From the NCBI RefSeq assembly GCF_001659605.2, contig NC_035168.2:5016058-5080057 (forward strand): DNA of 64,000 nucleotides, in the 5' to 3' direction. The position numbers and the translations under genes were made by a program. The notes beneath the pieces were generated by a model. That model was not told the DNA's origin. It searched no databases and worked only from the letters and a program-made list of their open reading frames with translations. This document shows positions 20,520-33,500 of the stretch, in pieces. Source of the DNA: Manihot esculenta (taxonomy: Eukaryota; Streptophyta; Magnoliopsida; Malpighiales; Euphorbiaceae). Each line of letters opens with the position of its first letter. The first letter of the stretch is position 1.

Positions 20520-22761
20520 TAATTATCAAAAATATTTTAATTAAATTTTAAAATATTAAAAATAAAATTAAAAAATAAAAAATTCATATGAGCAAACTAA
20601 AATGAATCAGATCAATTCGTTTTAAATTAATTTTTATTTAAAATTAATTCAATTCAATTTTTATAAATATTAAAATTTTAATTTTTGATTTATTCGATTT
20701 AATTTAAAATCAAACCGATCGAATGTTTACCCTTAATTTCCTATATACATTTGTATTTAAGTTAAAGCAATAGAAAGAAATCATCTCTTTGTTTAATATT
20801 CTTATTTTCTAATTTTTAAAAATTTTTAAGTTTCATATAAATTTTTCTTTTTTATTGAATTAATTGAGACTTTTAATTGAAAATTATGGTTAATTTGCAT
20901 TGATTATAACTTTCCAGAAATATAAATCAAGTAGATGGCATCTGTATCTATGATTATATATTACTAAAATAGGTTAAAGTTTGAACTGTACAATTTAATA
21001 AAAGATCCCTATATCTAGTTTTATGTATCTATATTAGCTCTGTGATTGAAAAGTTTCGACTTTCGTTTCTGATGGGTGAATTTATTCTTGTATGATATCA
21101 AAAACTTGAGACCACACTATTAAGTTTGGTGGTTATCGTTCCTGTCAACCTTCTTTATTTAGACTGTGCGACATCTCTTTCCTCCGCTTATTAATTTTTC
21201 GAATGATCTGATCATGCGATACTTTTTTTTTGAGATATTGTGTAGATTCACTTATTAATTTTTTGAGTGATATGTTAATGTGATACTTTTTTGAAATATT
21301 GTGTGAATGAATCCACTAATAAATTTAATAAGAGTTAAATTTAAATTTAAAATGAAAATAGAAAATTGTCGATTGTAGTTTTTTTACCTTTGACCACGTT
21401 TCTCTTTGCATTTCTATTTTTTTGTATAAAATTGAGGTGTATTTGGTTATCTTTGCTATCCATCTCCGATCTCAGATTTGTGTCCTACTTATTTCGTTAG
21501 TGACTGTGATGAGTGGCAGTGTTGGAGTGTGGCAGCGTGATTCTATTTGGTTTTAGTTATTTGATTGTGGTGTTCTACTTGTTTGGCTACAGCGGATTTG
21601 GTTGAAGTTATTATTTTAATTAGATTTGTCTTATTTTAGTTTAGTTTGCTTTTATTTTGATTTGTTTTTAAAATATATGAAATATCAAAAAAAATCTATT
21701 TTATTACGTATATGAATAAATAAAGTATTACGAGTATTCAAAATTCAACGAAATCCATTAAATCAGACATATAAAAGAGAATTTATGTTTTTACGAAGAA
21801 ACACATATGATACTCCAACTCATATCTTATCGAGCATGTTATTCCGTTGTTAAATTGATTTATTCTATAGTAGTAAATACTAGTCACAATAACGAAGGCA
21901 CTACTGTAAAAAAAAATTGAATTTTTTGTTTAAAGAAAAAATTGAATAATATTATTATTGTTTAAAAAATAATAATAATAATTATTAAAATACTTTAGTA
22001 GTATACTTATTCTATTATTAGGAAATCTGATATAAATAATAGATAACTGTATTGGACTAATATAGATAAGTGATAAAATTGAAAAAAATAAAATAAAATA
22101 TTCCTAAATCATCAATTATAATGAAAGGAAGGGAGTAATTAGTTATATTTTTTATAAAATTTAAGTACGAAATAAAATGTAATTAAAGATAAAACTATTA
22201 AAGGATAGAAATTAAAGAAAATTAATTTCAATCTGATTTTTTATACATACACAAAAGTTTAAATCTGAAATTAATGATTGACGTGATAAAATATTCCACG
22301 AGACAGGAGACGTGGGCATCTTGAAAACCGAAAAAAAGGTAAATAAAGGACAAGGAAAAAGATGCCAAGACCCACGACATAATCTTGGCTGATTTTTATT
22401 AAGGTCAGCGTCTGCATGGAAGCAACATACTTGTGTTACTTAATAAATTTACTTTTTATTTATTTTCAATTATTAGGTTTTTATAAAAAAAAATTACTTA
22501 AAATACAAATTTTCAATTTCATTAATTTTAATTATAATTTAATAAAATAAATTATTTAATTTTATTAAATAATATAATTAGTGATATAAGATATAGAGGC
22601 GCTAAAATATATATTTAATCATTAAAATAAAAATTTAAAAAAAATTAAGTGTGATAATTTATTAAAAATAAATTCATACTTCAATCTGTTTATATTTAAA
22701 AATTAAAAATTTTAAGGAGACAATAGACTTTACCAGTCTTTTAAGTTTATTAATGAATATA

Positions 22762-22765
<4 letters not shown>

Positions 22766-22813
<48 letters not shown>
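22766..22813. repeat. (TA)n microsatellite
   Basis: About 23 uninterrupted TA units. Confidence 0.95.
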
Positions 22814-22816
<3 letters not shown>

Positions 22817-23064
22817 TTAATAAGGTTAGAGTTAAAGAATTTTTTAAAGATACCTTTATTTAATATGTATTGAAAAAATTAAAATTTAATAATTTTGAGA
22901 ATAAATTAATAATGAAATAATACAAATGAATGAATATATAATTTATTTATTTTAACTCTACTATTTATATTTTTTAATAACATAAAAAAATCAATAAGTC
23001 TATTATTTTTAAACGGAGGAGTATTATAAAATGTAAAATGTAAATTCATTTTATCTCTGAAGTG

Positions 23065-23120
23065 CCTTTCTGCCACGTGTCATCATTACAGGATTTGATA
23101 GTCAGGATGCGACACGTGTG
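23065..23120. promoter_or_regulatory. Two G-box / ABRE-like motifs
   Basis: GCCACGTGTC near 23070 and GACACGTGTG near 23110 each contain CACGTG, the core bound by bZIP and bHLH factors and frequent in ABA-responsive promoters. The nearest gene downstream, the remorin at 26292, is 3.2 kb away, so a regulatory role is only a possibility. Confidence 0.3.
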
Positions 23121-23394
23121 TACGGTGTGACTGGTTTACCACCACTACCAAAATGATGCTGGTGGGGTCGCATGCAATTATCTTTTTGGCCGACACTTCT
23201 AACCAAAATGGCAAAAAGTGTATTTGTTAAGCCTTTTTTGCAGAAAAGTCCTCGTAGTCTTACCCATTTAAACATTTAACCTAAAAGAATTTAAGTTTAA
23301 CCTTTTTTACCCAGAGGTTAGCTATCAAATAATTGTGTGGATTTCAAGGAATCACTTTCCTCTTCATGCTTTTAAGGAATTAGAAGGTCTGGAC

Positions 23395-23800
23395 ATTTTA
23401 AGCAAATCAGATTATTCGGATTAAATTAAAAAAATTAATTAAATTAATTTAAAATTTTAATTTAATTTAATGTGTAATTTTAAAAATTTTAATTAATTTA
23501 ATTTAATTTTAATTAAAAAAATTAAAAAATAAAATCACACTAATTAATAATAACAATATATTATTTTTTATAATATATTAAAATTAAATCATAATTAAAA
23601 TTAAAATATTTTAATTAAATTTTAAAATATTAAATTTAAAGTTTAAAAAATAAAAAAATTATTAAAAATTAAACCGAATCAAATTAATCTAATTCAAATT
23701 GATTTATATTTAACATTAATTTAATTTTTATAAATATTAAATTTTAATTTTTAATTTAATTTAATTTTAAATCAAATCCGAATCATCCGCGGATCAACAA
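23395..23800. repeat. Decayed AT-rich hAT-like MITE copy
   Basis: Starts ATTATTCGGATTAAATTAAA and ends AATCAAATCCGAATCATCCG, giving weak inverted termini. The interior resembles the better preserved element at 60443. Related decayed copies are at about 20520-20745 and 59740-59960. Boundaries are approximate. Confidence 0.4.
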
Positions 23801-25613
23801 TAATTAAATTTGATGAAGACTTGAATGGCTAATGTCCTAGAGACGTCTACATCTATAATAAGGCTATCACTGTCATGTCTAATATCCATAGGTACTTAGG
23901 GAAAAAGAAAATATATAGTCTATAAAATTATGCTTTTTTTCTTCATTAATTTTAAATTTAAATTTATATATTTCCTTTTTTAAAATAGTATTTTATTGAT
24001 TCATATTATACTATTTATTATATAGTGAAAAGATAAAATTATTAATTTTAATAATTTAATATACTCGCATGCTTAATTTAGCAACAAGTAATTTGAATAA
24101 ATCTGAAATTTTAATCATTCAATCTCTAATTTTTAATTTAAAAAAAATTAATAATGCATAAGTACAAATATATTTAAAAGGATTAAATTAAAAAAAATAT
24201 TATTTAAAATATATAATTAAATTTTCTTAATTTATGTGAAAATAGTTATATATTCATTTTTATGAGATTGGGAGAGATTTTTTTTAATTTCCTTAAAAAA
24301 ATATATAATTATTAGAAAAATCATATTTCAATAAATATTACTACATAATAAATTTAAAATAAAGACTACAAATTATTAGTTTATATGTAGGAAATTTTCA
24401 GGAAATTTAGTTGTTCGTACCTATTTAAAAAATTATCAATGAAAACATTTTTATATTTTGTAAAGTTTTATTTTTTTATTAAAAAAATTATTAACTACTT
24501 TAAATATTTATACGATTTAATTTTTATAATTTTAAATATTTATATTATTTAGACTTTTTCACATAGACTAAAACAAATTAACTAATAATTTTTTAAGATT
24601 TATTATTTAATTTTTAAGTATTGTCATTATTAATTAGTCTTTGTATTTTTAAAAAATTTATTAATTTTTTTTTCACTTAACAAAATAATTTTTCTATTTA
24701 ATTTTATTTATTTCTACTATTTTTTAAATTACTACTCATATAAAAAAATAAAAAAAAGAATAAATTAAAAGAAAAATGGAGTTATTTAGGAGGAAAAAGG
24801 AGAAGGTAAAAAAATTGAATTTTAAAAATTAAATTATTGAAGAAAAAAAAGTAAAAAAATTGAATTATAGAGAAAGAATAACAAATAAAAAAAATTAGAT
24901 TTTAAAAATCGAGTGATTGAGGAAGAAGAAGGGGTTATTAAGAGTAAAATTATATTTTTAATTTTTTTATTTTTATGTATTTTTAATAGAAAAAAATAAA
25001 AAAAATTATTTTATTGACAGAAAGAAAAAAATAATATTTTAATAAATTTTTAAGTTAATAATAATAATATTTAAAATTAAATAATAAATTTTTAAAATTT
25101 CTTTAATACAAAAATTAAACAGTTTAATTTTACATAATTTAAAATTATTTTAATCCAACTATTCTCAAAATAAATAAATTAATAATTTTTTAAAAAACTG
25201 AAGCATCTAATAATAATTGTAGATATTTGTATAAGATTCTATCTATCAATTAGTTCTTGATGGCTAAACATAATAAATAATTTAACTTTATGCAATCATT
25301 CTCTCAAAAAAAGAAAAAAAATTATGCAATCATCAATTTCCATGCATACATAGCTATTGCTATTTTCTTTCACTTTATACCTATAAAAAGCCACAAAGAA
25401 ACATATAATTAATGTACAATAAGTGGGGACACTCACATAATATGACAAATAATTAGGGGATCAAAATAAATATTATTTTATTAAATTAAAAAAAAAAACA
25501 AAAAACTCTCATCCCATTTCCTCACCTATGGACCCTTAGGCTTCCTAATTAAGAGGAATTCAATTTTTAAATATTTATTTAAATAATAATTACTCAAATA
25601 TTATTTAATTAAA

Positions 25614-26050
25614 AGTAAGTATTCAGTCAGTTTAGTTTAAAATTAAATTAAATTAAATAAATTAAAAATAAAAATTTTGATATTTATAAAAATCAAATCG
25701 AAATGATTTTAATTAAAAATTAAATTAAACCAAATCGATCTGATTTAATTTAATTTGATCAGTTTAAATTTTTAATAAATTTTTTATTTTTATATTTTAT
25801 TTTTAATATTTTAAAATTTAAATAAAATATTTTAAATTTAATATGATTTACTATTAAAAATAATATATTATTATCACTAATAAGTTCGATTTAATATTTT
25901 TAATTTTTTTATTAAAATTAAATCAATCTAAAATAATTGAAATTTTTTAAATTAAAAATTAAATTGAATTAAAATAAATAAAAAATTAAATAAAAAATTT
26001 AAATTAATTTAATTCAATTAATTTTTTAATTTCAACCAAATACGGCTCCG
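25614..26050. repeat. Decayed AT-rich hAT-like MITE copy upstream of the remorin
   Basis: Begins GTAAGTATTCAGTCAGTTTA, a C-to-T and G-to-A decayed version of GGTGAGTATTCGGTCGGTTC at 60446, and ends near ACCAAATACGGC. It ends about 240 bp upstream of the remorin start codon. Confidence 0.45.
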
Positions 26051-26291
26051 ACAGCGCTAATGGATTGGTAAAAGAAAAATTTTCAATGTGAGATATTTAA
26101 GAGTTCTCCAATAAAATTTAATAAAAAATTTAAATTTCCATTTTTATTGCATGAACTAACCCTATTAGTCTATTAAATGCTAAATTAATGGCACTAAAAA
26201 TGTGGAAATCTTAACCCTTATCTCTCTAGTCATCCCAGATTCTTTCATCACCATCTTCTCCGCTCTGTTTCTATAAACTAAAAACCCGTCT

Positions 26292-27765
26292 ATGCTAAGT
26301 TCTCAAAGACCCACCACCAGCACCGCCACTACTAGCGGAGAAACCCATCATCATCACGACCAAGATCGTGATCAAAATGAACATATCCGTGATATCCACG
26401 CCCTAACACCACCGCAACCGCCGTCCGTCCCCCGAAGCCGTCGGGAAACAGGCAGTCAGCAGTCAAACTCCATGTCCGTGAGCGGTGAAGGAGCTACAAG
26501 TGAGAACTTAACCACCATGAGCAGAGAGTTCAATGCTCTGGTGGTTGCTGGCTCTACTATAGGAAGTAGCATGAACAACAATAATGGTAGCTCTGATAAC
26601 AACAACGATCGTGAGGATATAATTAATGGAAACAACTGGTTGGAGAGGATTGGCGAGGATGATGAACCGAATGAGACTAACCCATTGGCTATCGTGCCTG
26701 ATAACAACCCCATGGACCCAGACCCCGGCTCAAGGGCTGAGAACCACCGGCTGGTGGGTGGTGGGGCGGAGGTGTCAGTGCAGAGAGTGAAGAAAGAAGA
26801 GGTCGAGACAAAGATTTCTGCATGGCAAAACGCCAAGATTGCTAAAATCAATAACAGGTTCAAGAGAGAAGATGCTATAATTAATGGGTGGGAGAGCGAG
26901 CAAGTTCAGAAAGCTAGCTCTTGGATGAAGAAAGTTGAGGTACGTATAAAAAGTGATAATTTTTCTTATGATTTTTCTTCTCATGCAGGAAAGATTTTAG
27001 TTTCATGATGATAAAAAGGACTTAATGATTTATTAAAGAGATAAGTACCCATCATAATTTCTTTGTTGAATTTAGAATACGACTAGAAAGAAGTTGCTCT
27101 GTTACTTCAGTAAGGTCATGATCACTTCTCCATAAGAACAGTGATTTTGAAGCTTGAAGCACTGAGGAGAGATGAGCACATATGTGATTGCCTTTCAGAT
27201 GTTATGTTCAAATGATAAGGAGTTTTCATACTGGCTTGTTTCTGAAGCGAGTTCTTTCCTCCTATTACTTGTTTGTGGAAAAACCGCAGACCATGTTCGG
27301 CAATAACATTTAAAATAGTGTTAAGCCTTTTGATTGGGCTGAAACAATAGTATTTAGAGGTCAAGAACATTACTTTTTAAACTTTAAACTAACTAGAGAC
27401 CACTAAAACAGCCGACAACTATTAAAACAGCCAATATTGTCGAACAAAGTCGTAGTCCTAAAACGCCAGATCGAGTATTTTTAGCCAGTCAACTCTTGGG
27501 TTCCCAAGAATTAGTGGCTATGTCTTTGTTTAGACACTGCTTATGGATTCTGATTCTGATTGTTTTTGTGCAGAGGAAGCTGGAAGAGAAAAGAGCAAGA
27601 GCTCTTGAGAAAATGCAGAATGAGGTAGCAAAAGCACACAAAAAAGCAGAGGATAGAAGGGCATCAGCTGAAGCTAAAAGAGGAACAAAAGTGGCTAGAG
27701 TTCTTGAAATAGCCAATTTGATGAGACTTGTTGGTAGAGCTCCTGCCAAACGCTCCTTCTTTTGA
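26292..27765 (+). CDS. REM4: Remorin (group 4-like), two exons
   Basis: Exons 26292-26939 and 27574-27765 join in phase 0 (donor GAG|GTACGT, acceptor TTTGTGCAG) into a 279-residue protein. The N-terminal 165 residues are low-complexity and acidic, with His- and Asn-rich runs. The Remorin_C domain occupies about residues 167-272: ETKISAWQNAKIAKINNRF, then EDAIINGWESEQVQKASSWM, and across the splice KKVERKLEEKRARALEKMQ, a coiled-coil region. It ends GRAPAKRSFF. Remorins coat the cytosolic face of plasma-membrane nanodomains and plasmodesmata and act in immunity, symbiosis and virus movement. The long divergent N-terminus and the MLSSQR start suggest group 4; that subgroup is inference. Reading through the intron would give a 238-residue protein lacking the coiled-coil half. 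Confidence 0.93.
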
Positions 27766-29339
27766 TGAGACTTATTGTTGTACTCTTCATAAAAACATAT
27801 TTTTAACAAATTAAAAAAAAAAAAATTGTCCCAAAGTATTAGAGCATCCTTCATCTTTTGAACTTTAGGGTACCCCACATGAAATGGGGCAATGAAGAGT
27901 TTGAAATTTCAAGTGTGCTTTTGGTGAGTGCTTTGTTAGTTGAAAATGGTGGAAGAATTATTTTGTGTTGTACATATATAATGTTTCTTATTGATAGAAA
28001 ATTTAGTGATTAAATGCTAATTAATATTTGTTTAAAGATAATTAATTATGATGTTTTGGTGCTTCTACCACTTTAGAGATAAATTTTTGTTTATATTCTT
28101 ATGAGTGTGATTGAGAATGTGGAGATACAATATATATTATATAGAAATGAGGTAATCGTAGAAATTGATCGAGAAATTTTAAAATGTAATTATTTTATGC
28201 GTAATAATTTTATTATAACTATTGATTGATTATGTTGAGATATCGCATAGATACCGTCATGATTAATGCGCCAAATTTATCTATTATTTTCAATCTATGA
28301 AGTCATTTTGAAGAACTTCCACATAAAATGTCATCTTCATCACTAAAAAAATTCACCAAACTACAGTAAAAGGCATGTTATGAGTATTTATAGACCGTGA
28401 TTTGCGAGTCATTGTCTCCCAATTTGGAAGAAAAAGGTCAGTTTCACTTTTTGTTTTTTAAATTCACACGTATCAATTTGAAATCTTGGTACCTGCTCAC
28501 TATCTCCCAAATGATCAATAATGCAAGTAGCATGGATTGGGCAATCCAACCCTTTTATATATAATTTGTCTATAATCGGTTTACTGTGTATGGATTTTTC
28601 TATGTGAAAATTAAATGAGACCTATTTATTTATATCTCGTATTCATAGTAGATCGAGTTTAGACGAGAATTGTCCAGAATTAACCTGTTTTTCTTAGCTG
28701 CTTGACCGTATTATTTTTATACTGGGCAAGTTATGAAAAGCACTTATAAAGTATTTTTTACAATAAGATCATTATATTAATTAATATAGACTATATTGGT
28801 GGCCTGTAATTATAAACAGTGCCAAAAGTTTAAATAAGTCTTTTAACTTTTCCCAAGTAGTCAATTAAGCCCTTCTATCACTCTACAAGATAGGTGCTCT
28901 TCTGTTGTATTTTCCATTTCATCTCATCCCTACAATCTCATGTAAATTTCTCTACTTCTTTGGATGATCTTTGCCATTTAACCTTATTTTCTATCTCAAT
29001 CCAGCTTGTACCTACTTCTTTAGTTTGAGTCATTCATAAAAATTCTAAGCTTTGATGCTCATCTAACATTCTTTTTACCTGAAACATATTTGAAACTAGA
29101 ATGCAAGATCCAGCCTCCACAGGTTCGCAGACAAATTGCCATAATTCAGATCACCATTTAACTTTTCAAGCCTGTAGGCCAATTCCGCGCGGAGCAAATA
29201 GAATTGATAATTTTGAGAGATTGTGATTAACTTTATCTCTATATAGACCTTGCGGTTAAATCATATTAAAATTTTATGTTTTTTCTCCATGTCTTATATT
29301 GTGATTACAAGAGTGCATGTGTACCTAAGATTATGTGTT
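27766..29339. other. Intergenic region after the remorin
   Basis: The first 200 bp are probably remorin 3' UTR (AT-rich, with A tracts at 27811). The rest shows no convincing gene. A 41-codon ATG frame at 29101-29226 is mentioned under findings. Confidence 0.5.
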
Positions 29340-30168
29340 GGTTTCAACATCATTGACTCTGACAAGTGGCCAGCCCGACCGGAAAGGTCAGCCATGGAAG
29401 AATAGTGCTCAAGCAAAGGTTGAATTCCATGTTTTGGATCTATTATATTGAATAAGCACATTCCATATTGCCATAGACCTTAGTAATAGTAAGTGCATGC
29501 TTGAAGAATGGCCAACATTGTGATATCATCAAGAGCAGCAATTTCTCTTCTCTTCATTTATTCAAATGGTAAAGGAGACTTCTGGCCTTGGAAATGGAGA
29601 ACATAAGCAGAAATCATGGCATTCTAAGATACAAAATCTTGGTCATGAGTATCTTCAATCCTTCCACATTTGGCATACATTATAATCACAACATTAGCTA
29701 CATAAAGATCAGCTTTATGCCCAGCCTTAATAGCATAAGCATGAAGAGTTCTCCATCTTTGTAATGAAGCTTGATTAGTAATGAAAATTAAGGAGCCTTG
29801 AAAGTGTAATACCAGCTAATCTAAGTTGCTTAAACAAAATCATGGGGTCTTCTTCATCATCTCCACTGTCTTCCACTGCCACTCCTTGTTTCATTGCAGC
29901 AAACATTATTTGCATCACCAAAGAATCCACTTCTTGTGTACATAGCAATCAAAGAAGTACCAACACAAACTTCTGAGATTGGTAGCCTTTGGCGCATATG
30001 GTGGGGTTTTGAAATATTGATGATTCTCTTTTCAATGGAAGGACAAAAATGGAGGGGTTTTGAAAGACGAGGGGAAAAAAAGGATGCAAAATTGCAAACC
30101 AGGCATTCAAGAAACACATGATTTAGCATCTCATCCACAGAACTAATCCAACATAAACAAAAATCCAA
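29340..30168 (-). pseudogene. Pentatricopeptide repeat (PPR) protein pseudogene
   Basis: Read on the minus strand from 30168, PPR phrases appear in the right order, in more than one frame. They are VCVGTSLIAMYTRSG (about 29960), WRTLHAYAIKAGHKADLYVA, NVVIIMYAKCGRIED (about 29680), a broken VSWNAMISAYV, then MLAILQAC (about 29515) and HGIQPLLEHYSSMADLSGRA (about 29420). The last is the E-motif-proximal repeat of PLS-type PPR proteins. At least four stops and two frameshifts are present. PPR proteins bind organellar RNA. This fragment holds perhaps four or five repeats of what would normally be a protein of 500 or more residues. It lies head to head with the TypA gene, about 390 bp from its start codon. 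Confidence 0.75.
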
Positions 30169-30469
30169 TCTTGTAATTAGTTAGTATCGTCTTATAAAAC
30201 CCACAAGTTTAGCCGTACACTGTTCTCAGTTTAAAATCAGGTTCAGATGGAACCTACGCTGAAAAAGCTACTGTAACTAGCTAAGCCAAATGGTCCAAAT
30301 CCCTGGTTAAGATTCGCTGGCTGTGGTTTAAAGTTCCAAACTTGGCCTCATATGGTCCCCAACTGTCTGGACCCATCTGCTACGTCGTGGCGCAGAAGTT
30401 GGGCCTATCAGAGAAATGAAAAGAGAAAAGTGCCCAGCCTCTCAATTTTATCGTTAGTTTCAATAACGC

Positions 30470-30475
30470 TATAAA
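30470..30475 (+). promoter_or_regulatory. Candidate TATA box of the TypA gene
   Basis: TATAAA within CGCTATAAACC, 92 bp before the start codon, which would give a leader of about 60 nt. Confidence 0.5.
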
Positions 30476-30561
30476 CCTATAACAGCCTCATTTGCTTAAT
30501 CCATTCTCCCCTTCTCTGCGTCTCTTGCTCGCTTGCTGTGAGTTTTGGAAGTGAGCGCGCA

Positions 30562-33500
30562 ATGGAGATGGCAATTAGCTTCAACAGCTCTTCTTTATCT
30601 TTGATAAACCCTAACCATGTTCCTAAAAGGACTGCTTCTTCTCTCCTTACTAAGCAACTGTTCGGTCTCAGCTTATCTTCTTACCCAAACGCTAGAACAT
30701 CACTCAGGTGTTGTTCGCGGAGTCCTTTTCACCGTCCGATCAAATGCTCTGTTTCTCAAGCTACAGAAACAGCCACTGGTAATATTTCAATTTCCTAATT
30801 AGCCTCATAAAAAGAAGATATTTAGCAATTCATGTTGTTGAAATATGATTTTTCACATTTTGCAATTGTATTGAATCAATTGGTTATCGAAAAATTTTAT
30901 TGTTGGGTACTTAAAATTTGGTTTTTTTGTTGAAAAAGAGAAAAAAAAAAGGATTATCCTTGCTATTGTTTCCTTATGCATGTCAAACATGTCTTTGTGT
31001 TGCTATGTTAATCCATCCTGGTGCTCTTGGAAATTTCTGATAGCTTAATCTTGTTATACAGCCACTGAGAAGAAAACCCAATTGATGAGGAGAGGAGATA
31101 TAAGGAATATAGCAATAGTTGCTCATGTTGATCATGGAAAGACAACTTTGGTTGATGCCATGTTGAAGCAATCCAAGGTAAACACTTCAGAAATGCATGG
31201 GTAAATAGTTATACACTGTAATTGAATCATGCTACTTGCTCAAGAGGTTTTCGTCTAATAGTGCCAAGCCAACAAACCAAACCAAACAAGCCTTGCTGAT
31301 TTGATTAGAAAATTTAGTTCAGCGTTGTTTGACATTTCTGAATATCAATTTAACCTGAAACGACACAAAGTCATAACAAAAATGTGAGCGTTGTGTTTGT
31401 GTGTGTATAATGTTGCTATTTTATCTTCTAACGCACTTTGCAACAACATGTGTTTTATCCTTTGACAAGGGCTAATGAGGACATTTATGCATACTCTTTG
31501 GTTCAGTTGGTAATATTTAACTGATTTTGATTAATCGGACATAATTCCCCCACAAACTGCATTGTTCCTACCTGTTAATACGCGTTGGTAGCCCCTTGAT
31601 AGTAGTTGAACTTTATGTTTAAATGTAGATATTTAGTCAGATTGAAATATCACCACCTAGTACACTGTGGAGTTATACGAGGCCATGTTGTCTCAACTAA
31701 GATATTGCTATTAAAAATAATTACAATGATTAATAAGAAAGATCTATATTAACATACAAATAACTCTAGAACCATTACTAGAGTGCTCCTTTATTGATTT
31801 AGAGTATCCTAAATAAATAAAATTCAATTGGAAAGGCTAACTAGGACCATATCATGGCAAACCATTCTGATTAGTTTTTAACTTTGTTGACTGGGAATTT
31901 CTTATTGTGAGAAAGTGGTGAAAGAAATTATATTTATGTCCAACATGTTTGTGCAGGTATTTCGTGATAACCAATTTGTACAGGAAAGAATAATGGACTC
32001 AAATGATCTTGAGCGTGAAAGAGGGATTACAATACTCAGCAAAAATACATCAATCACTTATAAGGATACAAAAATTAATATAATAGATACTCCAGGACAC
32101 TCTGACTTTGGAGGTGAAGTGGAACGCATCCTCAATATGGTGGAAGGGGTTCTTCTAGTGGTACTTTTTCTTCTTAATATTCTCTTGTAGGGAGCATCAT
32201 GCATTTTAATATTGTAATTTTATTCAATCATTCTTATATTAGTATTGATGCTTTGTAATTCTTTTGGTGATTTTTGCATGTCATCTGCCAAAATAAGCCC
32301 TCTAGTGAAACTTTATTGCCATTCATTCTCAGAATTGAAGATTAATGTGAAGTTAGCTTCCTGAAGATATATAATTTATAATATATATGGATACCTGGAT
32401 GATTCTCCATTTCATTTTGGAGAAGAAAAAGGTTGGGTTCCAAGGTCTAAGCTCATGCTGCCCTATAGCTCCCATATAGGTGGATATCAAATGCAATAAT
32501 AAAGATTGTGATAAGTTAGTGAGGAAATGAGTGAGAAGGGTAAGAGAGGAGACATAAGATGATGTGGTGGAAAGTAGAGATTTACAAGTCTTGAATATCA
32601 ATGTGGACTTAGCGTCTACTAGAGCTGAATGGCAACAAAAGATCCATATAGTTGAACCTAACTAGTTTGAGATTAAGACTCAGTAATAGTTGTTTTTGTT
32701 GTTGTAAGGCCTTTCCAAACATGTAGAATCATTTTGTCAAGCTGAAACATTATGTTTTCTTGGAACTTATTGTGCTAATCTTGTTTAACTCTTTGTCTAT
32801 TTTTCTTTGCATGCATCTACAAGATAACCTAGGCCTTACATCATTAATATTTTAATGAGTAAAATCATTGAAAGAGTGGAGCGAGGAAGAAATACCAGTG
32901 TGCTGAGTTCTGGTCAACATGGCAAGACCAATTATTTCCTGTTTGATATTGGCTTATCATTCATAGCATCTGTTGTTTTATTATACTAATTGCTTCTCTA
33001 GCCTTGAGCGATTAAGTATGTCACATGATCACAAAATAAAAGCTCATACATGTACAGTATAATCCATAAAAATTTACTTGAGCTCATTATTTGTACTTTG
33101 GGATCTTGGGCTCTTCCGTGCTTGATGCTATTTTCTTCCTGCCTCTTTTTATATCTTTTGTTGACTATATAAGTTAATGAATCCATTAAGAAAGGGTTTG
33201 AATGAATTTTTTGTTGGTAAGTGATTGCATGAGACTTGTCCTTATTTGATTCACCCCATACTTCATATAAATTAGTTTTATTCATCACTAGTAAAACCGA
33301 AGGACTACATTCTTCAACATCACTGGTGCTTTGATCATAACGCCCTATTAGTGTTTCTTGGGTGTTTGGTTTTCCCTCCCTGTTTATTGTTTTCTTCACT
33401 AGGTTTCTTTCAGTACTCATCTTAGATCATATAGGTAATTTATCCTCTTCTTTTATCGGATTATCTTACCAGAAAATTAATGAAGTTCTTTTGTTTGTAG

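Larger units (their letters stand above)
19760..26200. other. Gene-free AT-rich intergenic region
   Basis: I see no coding sequence that can be supported. The region contains microsatellites, several decayed AT-rich repeat copies (20520, 23395, 25614), and simple A/T tracts. A 61-codon open frame at 20146-20331 (minus) has more balanced composition, but I recognise nothing in it. 22280-22400 and 23040-23180 are less AT-rich islands; the second holds two G boxes. Confidence 0.6.

Noticed and set aside
26456..26863. 135-codon minus-strand frame under remorin exon 1
   Set aside because: Antisense shadow of the remorin coding sequence; no independent motif.
30538..30561. Upstream in-frame GTG that would extend the TypA protein by eight residues
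   Set aside because: The ATG at 30562 gives a normal transit peptide and fits plant initiation; a GTG start is unlikely in a nuclear gene.
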